Shown: in pieces, positions 50,211-61,144 of the stretch
Numbering within the stretch: the stretch's first letter is position 1
Layout of the letters: each line of letters begins with the position of its first letter
Source: Epiperipatus broadwayi
Lineage: Eukaryota > Onychophora > Udeonychophora > Euonychophora > Peripatidae
Length of the DNA stretch: 64,000 bases
Assembly: GCA_028023455.1 (NCBI GenBank)
Contig: JAQFVV010012544.1
Location: forward strand, 1,560,501-1,624,500
Direction: 5' to 3'
Program-made: the position numbers and the translations under genes
The notes under the pieces: generated by a model
The model's database searches: none
What the model was told of the DNA's origin: nothing
Seen by the model: the letters and a program-made list of their open reading frames with translations, nothing else

Positions 50211-51960
50211 ATGAATATATAAAGAAATGCAAAGAAAGTAAAAGAAGAAAAATAAGAACAATTATTCAAGCTATACATTAAATATTTTTATATTCTTCCA
50301 TCAATTTTATCCTTAATATTAGTATTATAAGAAAGCAAAAATGAAGCTACACAATAATAGAATATTCAAATACTTAAATAATATGTGGCTAGCAAATCGA
50401 AACATTTCTAAATATTTTACAGTTGTTCAAGTATAACTATCTTATTTCTACCAAATATAAAATATATAAATTTCATATCTTCTGATGCAACTTTTAATAA
50501 GCAATAACATGCATTAATGCAGTAGGAAGTAAAAGTATATTTTATGCTAGCAACTACATTACAAGTGTTTTTGGAATAAAATAAATAATATAATATTTAT
50601 CTTTTAATAATGCAGGTAAGAATGTACAATAAGTAAAGCAGGTGAATAAATTCTATGTGACCATTGAAGTGTACACATAAAATAATTAATAATGAAAATT
50701 TTATTAAAGTAGATTTTCTGACTAACAAGTATGATAATGCAATAATGTCACAATGGCAATGAAATAGAAACATATTTAATTAATAGCAAAAAAAAAAAAT
50801 TTATTTACAGCATAGAATAAAATCTATACAATAGAATATTTATTTATAAAAATTTTACACACAACTGTACATATCCATAAAGCATTCCCAATAATTTATA
50901 ATACAAGTAATTATCATTACTCAAAATCTCTCCCACCTATCTAATACAGTCTTTATTAAAAATATTATATACATAGAGTAAAACAATACATCTATATGCC
51001 TATATTCAGGCCACCAGTAAGACATTATATCCTTTACATAGCTAAAACAGGTTTGAAAATTAGTGTGGAGATACTTTTATAGATTTTAGAAAGATATCAA
51101 ATATTAAATATCATAATAGTAATATCTATGTTGGGGTGAGGAAATAAGTATGCTCGATAATCATAATATATTCTAAATTGGAATAGAGCTAAAAGTATAA
51201 ATATAAAGGTAAACATGGCTTCAGATATTATAATATATTAAAATATACATTATATTAAATTCCAGATAAAGTGGGTAATGAAAATATGAATACATACCTG
51301 GTAATTTGACCTATCGGTGCTGAATTCAGAAACCTATGCTTTCTCTCATAGAGGAGCTGAATGAACAATATAACTAAGTACAGGTAGAGTTGATAAGTAA
51401 GCAAGTCATGCTCTCAGGGACTAAAGGCATATAAAAGACAATATAATATCCACATAAAATGGTCTAAACTGATATATAATTCTATTCTGCATATAAATTA
51501 TTAACTACCCAAGGTCATAAATCTGGTAATACTGATAAATAAAGAAGTAACATCTTGAATGCACATACAAAGGCTTACATTCAGTCTAATACTATGTGTA
51601 TCCTGCCAAATCATCATTGCATATTGCATAATGATAACAACATTCAATTTTATAAACTAAATTCTCACACACACACCAATGTTCATAATTCTCATTTATT
51701 AACTTTTATATTAGATATATAAAAAAGACTGTTATGGCACATTTATTTGTTAAGTTTGAAACAACAGATATGAGAACTTCAAATAATAACAAAACAGCTT
51801 ATAAAATAAACATTTCACTGTATCTTTAATACCCAACTCCGTTTCTTGGATGTAACATCATAAACATTTATAATACCATAAACGTTATTAATCATAATAA
51901 TATAGTACATAAATTATAACTTCTTAATATTAATAATTTAAAACATATATATACATATAG
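50211..51960. other. AT-rich spacer, nothing recognised
   Basis: No frame above noise. The stretch ends in an AT repeat (51945-51960) that abuts F copy C. Confidence 0.5.
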
Positions 51961-52520
51961 TGCGACTTTTGGCTTAGCCAAAGAGAGTTGGTGTTTTGTT
52001 ATGGATGTACCATTAACTAGAAAAAAATGTTTTTTTTTTCTTTAAGAAAATCTAGTAAATCAACCATATCTGTAACTTACTTTAGTTTATGTAACTTGAA
52101 TTAACTAATGATTCAAAATGTTTCTGTCGGAAATATATAATATAAGAATTTAATTCATAGTTTTGTTAAATATTTAAACAGAATTTAAGACATGTACTAA
52201 TCAGTAAATCTAAGGGTAGCTAATTATATTAAAGTTGAGATTAGTGACCTAAGTTTAAAAGATTACGTGCCTAAAGTAAGTAACTAATACTAACTACATT
52301 AAATAGTATGTTAAAATTTAAGAAATAGCTATTGTAAGTTTAATAGAATATTTGATTTAAAATCAGTTATAAAATTAAGTAGACAATTTATTAAGTAAGA
52401 TTATTAGGCTTGAAACAGAAAGTATATTAAATCAGTTTATTAAGTTAGAAACAGTTAAATAGGCTTATTGCTGTTTAAAAGAACTGTAAATTTAATAGTT
52501 AAAAGAGAATGATTTTTAAG

Positions 52521-52539
52521 TGTGTGTGTGTGTGTGTGT
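52521..52539 (+). repeat. (GT)n microsatellite
   Basis: About nine GT units in the upstream part of F copy C. Confidence 0.9.
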
Positions 52540-52853
52540 GAGCTTACTTATAAGAATAAATGTAAAATTTTATTTATTGGGAAATATGCTGATTTTTATA
52601 TATCGTGGTTAGTACCATTTGAGAGCATTTTGTTTAGTTGAAATGTTTTAATTAAGTTTAAAGAAATCTTTAAAAATATTCATTCATAAATTGGCTTAAT
52701 TTAAATCATTTATTTGATATTTTATTATTACTTTCATTTTGTCATTTTTTTTTATTTTACGTAATTATAAAACTTAAGTATTTGGTAAAGTTCCTAAAGT
52801 CACGTGATTGTCTGGCTATTTGTGAATAATTAATGTCAAACCACAATTAAAAA

Positions 52854-52942
52854 CCAATCGGATATTGATTCAAAGGAGGAGCGAGCAAGAGGGTGATGTT
52901 TTATTGTCTATCAGAGTGATTGCTAACAGGAAATTATATAAG
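52854..52942 (+). promoter_or_regulatory. candidate promoter of F copy C
   Basis: CCAAT at 52854-52858 and TATATAAG at 52935-52942, followed by GTTGTGCACAC, which resembles the post-TATA block of copies A and B. The CCAAT-TATA spacing is longer (81 bases versus 25-27). Confidence 0.45.
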
Positions 52943-53077
52943 GTTGTGCACACACATAATTGAGAAGTGTATTGATAAAGGAGCACAGAGATTGAATTTA
53001 GAGAAATGTAAAATTTTAATTTTTTTTTTTTTCAAGTTGAAATGTCTACTTAACTTCATTTTGAAATTGATCAAGAT

Positions 53078-53269
53078 TGTAGTCTATTCGTGGTGACGTC
53101 ACCGTTACTGCAGAATGAATATTATCGCAACTGCGAGACTACAGAGGGAAGCCATGTTAGCACGGTGATTATGCTTCCCTAGTATTTATAAGCATTATGT
53201 ATAGTAATAGTAATAAATGATTAACTAGTAAGTGTTGTTTGTGTTTATTTGTATTAGTGATACACAACA
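53078..53269 (+). repeat. 5' LTR of the gypsy element (192 bp)
   Basis: Starts TGTAGTC and ends ACACAACA; same length as the 3' LTR. A TATTTATAAGC block near 53184 could be its TATA box and AATAAATGA near 53212 its polyadenylation signal. Confidence 0.95.
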
Positions 53270-53272
53270 CTT

Positions 53273-53290
53273 TGGGCGTGGATGGGATGC
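53273..53290 (+). other. possible primer-binding site (gypsy)
   Basis: TGGGCGTGGATGGGATGC begins three bases after the 5' LTR and has the required TGG start. The matching tRNA was not identified. Confidence 0.35.
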
Positions 53291-53388
53291 CGCTAGCTGC
53301 ATTATTTTCTTTACCTTGGGATTACGGCAAGAAACTACAGAAATACTTTTCTTCGTGAAGATGTTCAACAAGGCGTTAATGCTCAAGG

Positions 53389-54570
53389 ATGGCAACTGTC
53401 GGGAAGTTAACTGCATTCGACATTGAGTTCCCACAACTATGGGATGCATCACAAGTCGAATTTTATTGTCTGGCGAATGATATTACAAGTGAAGACAAGA
53501 AACGAGCTACTTTGTTGGCAGCCTGCGGACTACAAACGCTATCGATATTGCGGTCTTTGATAGCCCCAGCTCAGCCGTTAGAAAGATCATATGACGAGTT
53601 CACCGCTGTGTTAAAACAATGCTTCAATCCAAGGCCCTCTATAATCTATCAGCGCTACCAGTTTTGCCGTCGTGAACAAAAAGAGGGAGAGACTATTAGT
53701 GTTTTTCTCGCGGGACTGAGACGTCTCGCAGAAGGATGTGATTTTGGCACGACACTCGTCGAGCGCCTCCGTGATCAGTTTGTTTGTGGACTGAGAGATG
53801 AAAGTGTACAGCGCCGACTGCTCACCGAAGAAACATTAACCCTAGATGCCAGTGCAGAGGAGTTTAGCAGCCGAGGCAGCGGGGACCCAGGTGCGGGAGA
53901 TGCATGCTTGGTTGTCTCATCAGTGGATCTAATACAACACCACTGGCAGTTTCATACCAAATACAAAACGGAGTTACAAAAACATATAATGCCGACTGTG
54001 CCATGTTGGGCTGTGGTGGTACACATGTTCGTACAGAATGCCCTTTTCGCCGAGCAAAATGCCATTTTGCGAAAGACAGGTCACATCCAAAGGGTATGTA
54101 AGGCCCGACAACAGGACACTCAGACATCATCCACCCAGTGCATGGCAGTGAAAGGGGAATTGGATACTGATGGGGCATTGGACTTAATATACAAGCTCCA
54201 TAGTGACAGCAAAACTCTCAGAACTACAGCAAGAGTGCTTATTAACAATACTAAATGTTGCATGGAAGTAGATTCCGGATCGGAATATTCAATTGTATCT
54301 CGGGGGGTTTTTCAAGACTTGTGCAAAGGAAAACCGCCAGTGTTGGAACCTGTGCAAATGACACTGCGAGATTTTCAGCAAAACCGGATCACCTTTATGG
54401 GACAGTGCTTTGTCAGCGTCAAATACGGAAGGTATTCAGCTTGTTTACGCCTGTTAATTGCGGAAAGAGCATGTACAAATCTACTTGGCCGTGAATGGTT
54501 TGCCCCCTTGGGAATATTTTTATCGGGTGTGCATTCAGTTCGAGCATTCACCAATGCAAGATATCATTGA
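53389..54570 (+). pseudogene. gag-pro: gag and aspartic protease of the gypsy element
   Basis: An ATG frame of 393 residues. Residues about 1-165 are a Retrotrans_gag-type capsid (FYCLANDITSEDKKRATLLA early, then RLRDQFVCGLRDESVQRRLL). The nucleic-acid-binding zinc knuckles are split between frames: CGGTHVRTECPF is read only in a second frame (53904-54101), while KTGHIQRVCKAR is in this one, so at least two compensating indels lie between about 53850 and 54070. A retropepsin follows with the active-site triad Asp295-Ser296-Gly297 and the LLGREW motif (365-370). Gag would build the particle and the protease would cut the polyprotein. Reverse transcriptase continues in another frame. Because of the frame breaks this copy is not expected to give a working Gag. 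Confidence 0.9.
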
Positions 54571-55175
54571 TGCTTTTCCCCAGGTTTTCAGCATTACTCT
54601 TGGAAGATATCGAGGATCGCCAGTGTCTTTACCGATAGACCCAAAAATACCACCTATTCACCTCCGAGCCCGGCCATTGCCATTGGCTATGAAACCAAAG
54701 GTTGATGCAGCGCTAGACACCTTATTAAAGGACAGAATCATTGAGACAGTTTGCAACCCTGTATGGGCAACACCAGTGGTGCCCATCATCAAAGCGTCAG
54801 GAGAGGTCCGCCTTGCGGTGATTATAAGGTGACCGAAATCAAGCATTAAGAGATCACCCATATCCAATACCAGCAGTACACCATTTTCTCATCGTTTCCT
54901 AGGAGTTCAGTGTTTGCAAAAATAGACTTAGCTCGAGCATACCTTCAACTGCGGTGAGATGAGGCATTGGCAGATGCACAGCCATTATCACTCATCGGGA
55001 GCTTTCCGGGTGAAGAGATTGCAGTACGGCATTAGCGTGGCCCCAGGAATATTTCAGGGAATGGTGGACAACATACTAGGAGGTATTCAGGGAGTTTTCC
55101 CTACTTCGATGATGTACTGATATGTGAACATCTGATGCGGACCTAACCACCAAATTAAGAACAGTCTGCAGCAAA
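54458..55175 (+). pseudogene. pol (RT): reverse transcriptase of the gypsy element, several frame breaks
   Basis: The N-terminal fingers are read from about 54530 to the stop at 54832 (LPIDPKIPPIHLRARPLPLA, VWATPVVPI). The palm is in other frames: KIDLARAYLQL with the first catalytic Asp at 54925-54927, and YFDDVL with the Y-x-D-D motif at 55102-55113. Stops and shifts separate these parts (a TGA at 54955, for example). All the main landmarks of a Ty3/gypsy RT are present, so decay is by small lesions and not by deletion. Confidence 0.9.
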
Positions 55176-56300
55176 TTGGCTGCCTGTGGGCTGAGTGTAA
55201 ATAAAGACAAATGTGTCCTCGGAGGGTCGTCGATAGATTTCTTGGGACACACCCTGGATGCAGAGGGCCTGCACCCAGCGGCCGACAAAGTGGCTGCTAT
55301 TAGGAGAGCACCGACACCAACAGATAAGAAGAAGCTACAGGCATTCTTGGGGTTGCTCAACTTCTACAGTAACTTTTTGCCACACCGAGCTACGACAGCC
55401 AAACCACTACATAAATTGCTTAAGGTGGATACAGTATGGTCATGGACCAAAGAACATGAGAGAGCATTCACACAATTGAAGGAGGCCCTGACGTCCGACG
55501 ATGTGCAAGTGGTGGTAACCTGCGATGCTTCACCATATGGAGTGGGAGCAGTACTTAGCCTGAAGTATGCAAATGACCTATGTTCACCGGTTGCTTTTGC
55601 ATCACGAACACTCACCAAGTCTGAAAGGAATTATGCTCAGATAGACCGGGAAGCACTTGCTATTATATTCGGGGTGAAACATTTCCACCATTTCGTATAT
55701 GGAATACCGTTCGAGATAGTGACTGACCACAAGCCACTGCTGGGAATCTTCACGTCGGACCGGCCGACCCCATTCATTCTATCACCCCGAATGCAAAGGT
55801 GGGCATGCCTCTTGACGGCTTACAACTTCAGACTGCAGTATGCACCAGGGAGGAGAATAGGGAACGCAGATGCACTGAGTAGGTGGCCATCCCCTGCAGT
55901 TCAGCAGAGTGAGGAGAAGCTGCGAGCAGTATTATTCCTTGAGGACTTGGAAAACCCACCAGTTTCTGCAGAACAGATCGAGAAAGAGACTAAAGCAGAC
56001 CCTGTGCTATCTAGAGTAAAGGAGTGCATCCTGACAGCATGGCCAACACACATTCAACAAGATCTTCGATCTTATCTGTCACGAAAAAATGAGTTGTCAA
56101 CACACCGAGGATGTTTACTGTGGGGGGCATGGGTGGTCATACTGACATCTCTTAGACCCATAGTTCTTCGTGAGCTGCACCTGGGACACATGGGAATTGT
56201 GAGAACAAAAGCACTTGCAAGCTCATACGTCTGGTGGCCTGGAATGGACCAGAACATAGAACAACTAATAGCTAAATGTAACAACTGTCAAGAGATATGA
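55176..56300 (+). pseudogene. pol (RH-IN): RT thumb, RNase H and integrase zinc finger (374-codon intact frame)
   Basis: An open frame of 374 residues. Residues 1-90 are the RT connection (FLGHTLDAEGLHP, FLGLLNFYSNFLP). RNase H follows with catalytic Asp117 (TCDASPYGVGAVL), Glu159 (DREALAI) and Asp184 (TDHKPLL). The NADALSRWP block closes RNase H. The integrase HHCC zinc finger has His335/His338 and Cys368/Cys371 (KCNNCQEI). The frame ends in a TGA soon after, before the integrase core. The intact length shows that decay is recent. The apparent ATG is internal to Pol and is not a true start. Confidence 0.93.
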
Positions 56301-57000
56301 CACTAGCAACCATGTGCACCAACACATCACTGGGAGATTCCAGCTCTGCCATGGTCACGAATACATGTGGATTACACTGGACCTATCCAGGGGAAAATGA
56401 TTTTAGTTGTCATGGATGCACACTCAAAGTGGATCAACGTCCGTGAAATGCCATCGACAATGACTGGAGCTACCATCTCAGCACTTAGAGAACTTTTCAC
56501 AACACACGTCTTCCCGAATGCATTGCTCTCAGATAACGCCCTCAGTTACTGCGATGGAGTTCACCACCTTCCTTCACCGAATAGCATTCGCATGCAAGAG
56601 TTGTCGTATCATCCATCAAGCAACGGGTTGGCAGACGTGGAGTACAATCTGTTAAGGGGAGGGATTGCAACGTCTACGACGGGACCTGGAGTCACGGCAG
56701 CCACATTATTTACTAATCAACACACTATCCATCAAAAAGCTAGCCCGGGAGCTACTGTTCAAGCGGCGCATAAGAACATGCCTGGATTTTCTGCACCCTG
56801 ACAGGGCACCCAAATAACTCAGACACCGATACAAAGGTACGAACATTCCAACAAAGATACAATTTTGACACGTAGGGCTGGAAAGAACTCACCATGGATA
56901 TCTGCAGTTATCCAACATCAGACAGGACCATTGTCATACGAGATTCTAATGGACTCTGGAATTCAAAAAGACATGTAGACCACTTGGACCTAGAGCGGTA
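56301..57000 (+). pseudogene. pol (IN): integrase core and C-terminal module, degenerate
   Basis: The frame 56367-56801 (144 codons) starts at MDYTGPIQGK with the first catalytic Asp (residue 2), then LLSDNALSY with the second (Asp56). The expected third residue in the NG-x-A-E motif reads NGLAD with a Glu two residues later, and local frame slips occur around 56550-56600, so the active site looks damaged. A GPY/F-type block (GPLSYEILMDSG) at 56925-56960 followed by KRHV-type residues marks the C-terminal module. No envelope gene is present before the polypurine tract. Confidence 0.85.
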
Positions 57001-57175
57001 AATGCCCACACAGAGGAAACTGCGGCAAACCAGATAGTCAGAATGAGACAGCACTTGGAGAACCCATTCAGGTGGCCACACCTACCACCAGTATACACCG
57101 AGAGAGTAAACCACAAACACCTAGTGGTTGCCCTCGGATACGACTCCTGCAGTCTGTTGGACTATGACACTTCTC

Positions 57176-57195
57176 AAAAGGGGAAAGGGAAGGAG
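57176..57195 (+). other. polypurine tract of the gypsy element
   Basis: Twenty purines (AAAAGGGGAAAGGGAAGGAG) end directly at the 3' LTR, the plus-strand priming site. Confidence 0.93.
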
Positions 57196-57387
57196 TGTAG
57201 TGTATTTGTGGTGGCGTCACAGTTACTGCAGAATGAATATTATCGCAACTGCGAGACTACAGAGGGAAGCCATGTTAGCATGGTGATTATGCTTCCCTAG
57301 TATTTATAAGCATTATGTATAGTAATAGTAATAAATGATTAACTAGTAAGTGTTGTTTGTGTTTATTTGTATTCGTGCTACACAACA
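57196..57387 (+). repeat. 3' LTR of the gypsy element (192 bp)
   Basis: Differs from the 5' LTR at seven positions (five near the ends). It is followed by the AAGAT duplication at 57388-57392. Confidence 0.95.
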
Positions 57388-57625
57388 AAGATGTCTTAAT
57401 CTAACAATAAAGAAGGAATTTATCAGCAATATGTCGATGAGTTATACAATAGTAAATGGACTTTGGCTTTATAAAACCAAGTGTTTAAAATTGAAAATAA
57501 CATTTTTAAATTATTCTGTTTTATATACAACTGTTATACAAGATGAAATATTGCAATGTCTAATTTTAAGCAGCAGAAAAAGATTTTTAAATGTTTATTA
57601 TTGTTCTGATAAAAGAAATTCTTAA
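57350..57625 (+). CDS. small open frame after the F copy C promoter (doubtful)
   Basis: The open frame begins inside the gypsy LTR, but an ATG at about 57431 lies in F sequence and opens about 64 codons (MSMSYTIVNGLWLYKTKCLK...). With the gypsy removed it would start about 180-200 bases after the copy C TATA box, comparable to the short frames of copies A and B. No sequence similarity between the three is evident. Confidence 0.15.
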   Translation: MLFVFICIRATQQRCLNLTIKKEFISNMSMSYTIVNGLWLYKTKCLKLKITFLNYSVLYTTVIQDEILQCLILSSRKRFLNVYYCSDKRNS

Positions 57626-60119
57626 AGAACTAAATGATAGTGAAAGAGAAACTGTTTTCATGAATGATAGTTTTATTATAATAATCAGTAATGAATATGT
57701 ATTGACTGGAAAATGAAAAATTTAATGAACAAGGTAATTTAAACTTATTCAGGAATTAATATTCTTAAGTTGAAGGATTATGAATGTGAAATTATGTCAT
57801 GAAGGTATTAAAAGATTAACTAACATTATTTTCTATAAATAATTGTAAGTAAAAATTGTAGAATATATTTGAATTTACATAGTTTTATCTAGTTACTATG
57901 CAAAATAATTCAAGAAATAATGTTGTATACTAAGTTTGTCATTCATAAAAGTTATTGAGTGATAAAGAAAGGATATTGGATAAATATTGTATGAATACTA
58001 CTAAGTTTGATTAAAAATTGAAAGATAGAATAAGAAGAAACTGATAATAAATTTGTAAAAACCCTGTGCAATTTGGAGAGAATATTTAAACTAACAGCAA
58101 ATAGTATTAAGAAAGCGTTACTTGGATTAAATGAATAATATTAAGTGATAAATAAAGTGATTGGATACCTTAAACCAATTGGATTAGTGTAATGTGAAAG
58201 AAATGTATTCTAATTTGTTTGTTTATGTGTAAAATGGTTCACAAAATAATGGCCATTCATTTATCTATTCATGAATTGATCTTTGTTATATATGCTTTTG
58301 TGGAAGAATTGCCAATGCAAGTATGGTAGGATTCTATTTATTGTATGCGGAGATCATCGCGATGAATTATGTGATATTGAACTATGAACTGTGCAAATAG
58401 AAACTTGAGTATAATTTTTTTTTTTATTGTAGAAAAAAAATGATATAATAATTCGGTAAAACATCTGCTAAAGTTAAGCTATATTTTATAATTCATTACA
58501 GTTAAATATGCTTTTCTATTATTATTATTGTATGCTATTTAATATTGATGCTATTTAGAATATTAATAATTTTATATTTATGAATTAGGGTTTAAAGTAT
58601 TTTGGTAAGAGGTCCATGTATGATTCTTGGCACTTTAAATTTAATGTTAAGATGCTATGCTATATTAATAATTTGGTACAAAGATTTTTAAAATATTGCT
58701 ATGTCCTTGATTATGAGCAGTACAATTATAAAAATGTTATATGTTCTTGAAAATGATGCATATTTCTTGGTTTTATTAATTATTTAAGGCAATATATTTT
58801 ATTCATTCATATTTGACCATTATTGTATTTAAACAGTTTTATACATCGTCATATTATATTTAGTGAGAGTTTAAAATTAAGAGTCTAGAATAAGTAATAT
58901 TTGCTATATAACCATTGTGTGTTCCAAGGTATATAAATTTATTTCTACCATGAAGATTGGAGATTGAGCATAGCTCTCTCATTATTTTTAATATTGAATA
59001 ATTTAGCTAGTTCATCAGGCGATCAAGGATCATTCTCTCCAGTAGGGATGATATTTTCCTTGAAAGATATTTTCTCACTTTTACAGTTATAATGGTGATT
59101 AGTTCATTCCTGTGTTATATATGTTTAGACTTAAGTCCTAACATTTTCTTGCTTTCAGATAGTAGGAGCATGCTCCGTGTTCATGCCATCACATGTTTAT
59201 TGTTTTTATAGTAGTTTTCCTCTTGGAAATATCTTTGTTATAATATTTTTACTATCGTGTAAGGTGTTGTTAATTTAGTATGTTGGTCATTGATAAGTTA
59301 GTTATTTGAAGTATATCACTACATCAGGAAGACTTTTAATTCTTAAGTATAGGTTAAATGTTTGATATACAATGTAGTTTGCTAAGCATTGCTAGTGATT
59401 ATTACTAAAACCGATAATTATTTATTCAAAATTTTAAATTATTATAATTAGCCTAAATACGCAGTGTACATCATGATCAGCATTGTCTGGAAGCAAGTCA
59501 TTACTGAACTGGAAAGACTTTAAATAATGTTTATTTACCTATTAGTGGGGCATAGATGGCAAAGAGTTGGTGTGTGTGCGGATGTGTAAATGAAACTTCT
59601 GAACTGATTTAAGACTTTATTATAACTTGATAATTAATACTGTCAAGTTAATAAAAGGATAATTAATAAACTATGATAATTAAAAACCATAATATCTAAT
59701 ATAATACTTGGTTAGTAAGATTTTTATTATTAAAGATTTATGAAGTAAATAATTAATACGTGATTGAATATATAACATTAGAAAGCATATGTTTATGTAG
59801 AAATATATAGCCAGTTTCTAAATTTATTTAGAATTTTATTAAATTATATTACTTAAGATTGCACAGAACAATTATTTATAATACCCGTGAAATAGGCATT
59901 TGATTTTAAAAGGTAAAATTGTATAATAATTTGAACTATTCAAATGTTATATCCATGTATGACTACCGTATGATACAGATATATAATTCAGGCATGTAAG
60001 ATTTTATTTTAAGGAAAATTGAAGCCATTGTAGAAATGTATTGTAAATATATATATTTTTTTTTATTCTTTAAAAACATTTCTATAAGATGTTATGTTAT
60101 ATCAAGTTGGTTCTTTGTT

Positions 60120-60125
60120 AATAAA
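60120..60125 (+). terminator. polyadenylation signal of F copy C
   Basis: AATAAA in GTTAATAAATG, followed by TTTGTTGTAGTGTC. Distance from the TATA box is 7185 bases, or 2870 once the gypsy element and one duplication are removed. Confidence 0.5.
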
Positions 60126-61144
60126 TGTTATTTTCTTATTTAAATTTGTTGTAGTGTCTTAATGTTCTTAGTACACATTGAATTCAGAAATCTAAACATT
60201 ATACAATCCATTACAGAAATATTTTCTGTTTATTCCAGATACAGACATGTAAATAAAATCTTGAACAACTAAACTAATAGTTATTTGCATATATAAAAAT
60301 TGCATTCAAATAAATATTAATAATTTGATTTATTGATCCCTATAATTGAAACTGCAAAGATATTGAAAGAAAATTGTTTTAAGATTAATTATTGTTTATT
60401 TCTGTTTTGATAAATTTATTCCTTGTTAATGAATATCTTCAATGGACATAAAATCCGTTTCCTAATCTTGGTATTCGAATGTTCTTCTAGTCAATGATAA
60501 TATTCAAAATTTAGAGTTTGATGAAATTTTGTCTTAGTTAAACTATTATTAAATTATTATTATTATTATTTAATAAGAAGTAGGCATTAGCTCATAAATT
60601 TTTTGTCTGCCCAGGTTATTGCTAGGATGTCATTCTTTTATCAACAAAGGATTAATCAAAGAACTATTGAAATGTTATATTCATTATAAAAACCCTGAGA
60701 TCATAATAGTATAATTTAACATAAGAACTCATATTTATTACAGAAGAAATATAATGTGGCATTACAAATTGATAAGATTTATAAGAAAATATTTATTAAA
60801 TGAGAATCTGATTATATAATATAATGAAAAGTATTTAAAGATGTAATAGTGTGTTGAAGTAAGGATGATGGGAAAAAATTTTGTAAGAGAGAAATTAACT
60901 GTACCCTTGCTACTTGGTAATTTATGTAGGGAATACTGAGAATGTTAAAGTTTTGTAAGAGTGAGTTGAGGTTCTCCTCCACTTAAATTTTAGTTAATAA
61001 TATTTTATAATGTTTATTATTATTGTAATTATCAGTGTTCTTAGCTGAAGTCATTGTTATTATTTAAATTAAATTATCAATCTGATAGTTTTTAACCTTG
61101 TCTTTCCTAGCTGATTGATTGTTCTCTCTTTTCCAGTAGGTACA

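Larger units (their letters stand above)
53078..57387 (+). mobile_element. Ty3/gypsy LTR retrotransposon, complete but frameshifted (4310 bp)
   Basis: Bounded by 192-bp LTRs with TG...CA ends and flanked on both sides by AAGAT (53073-53077 and 57388-57392), a perfect 5-bp target duplication. Domain order is gag, protease, reverse transcriptase, RNase H, integrase zinc finger, integrase core, GPY/F module. This is the Ty3/gypsy order, and the Gag and Pol style suggests a Mag-like lineage (inference). The coding region is broken by several frameshifts and stops, so the copy is dead. Its GC content is clearly higher than the host sequence. The two LTRs differ at seven sites by my count, so the insertion is much younger than the F copy it interrupts. 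Confidence 0.95.
51961..61144 (+). mobile_element. family F repeat, copy C, split by the gypsy insertion
   Basis: Starts TGCGACTTTTGGCTTAGCC after an AT repeat and ends AGTAGGTACA at 61144, followed by (AT)n. Removing the 4310-bp gypsy element and one 5-bp duplication leaves about 4.87 kb. The landmarks fit copies A and B: CCAAT (52854), TATATAAG (52935), a CATGCCATCAC block near 59185 matching GTGCCATGAT in B, AATAAA (60120) and CCCTGAGATCA (about 60692). Similarity to A and B is weak in long stretches, so the match rests mainly on landmark order and spacing. No long frame. Confidence 0.55.

Noticed and set aside
53225-56284. Minus-strand and alternate frames overlapping the gypsy coding region (53225, 53864, 54658, 55076, 55364, 56072 minus; 53232, 54255, 55258 plus)
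   Set aside because: Shadow frames of the relatively GC-rich gag-pol sequence; only the frames with recognised motifs were kept.
57043-57300. 85-codon frame running into the gypsy 3' LTR as an envelope gene
   Set aside because: It has no signal peptide, membrane span or glycoprotein-like features and crosses the polypurine tract and LTR; it is non-coding read-through.
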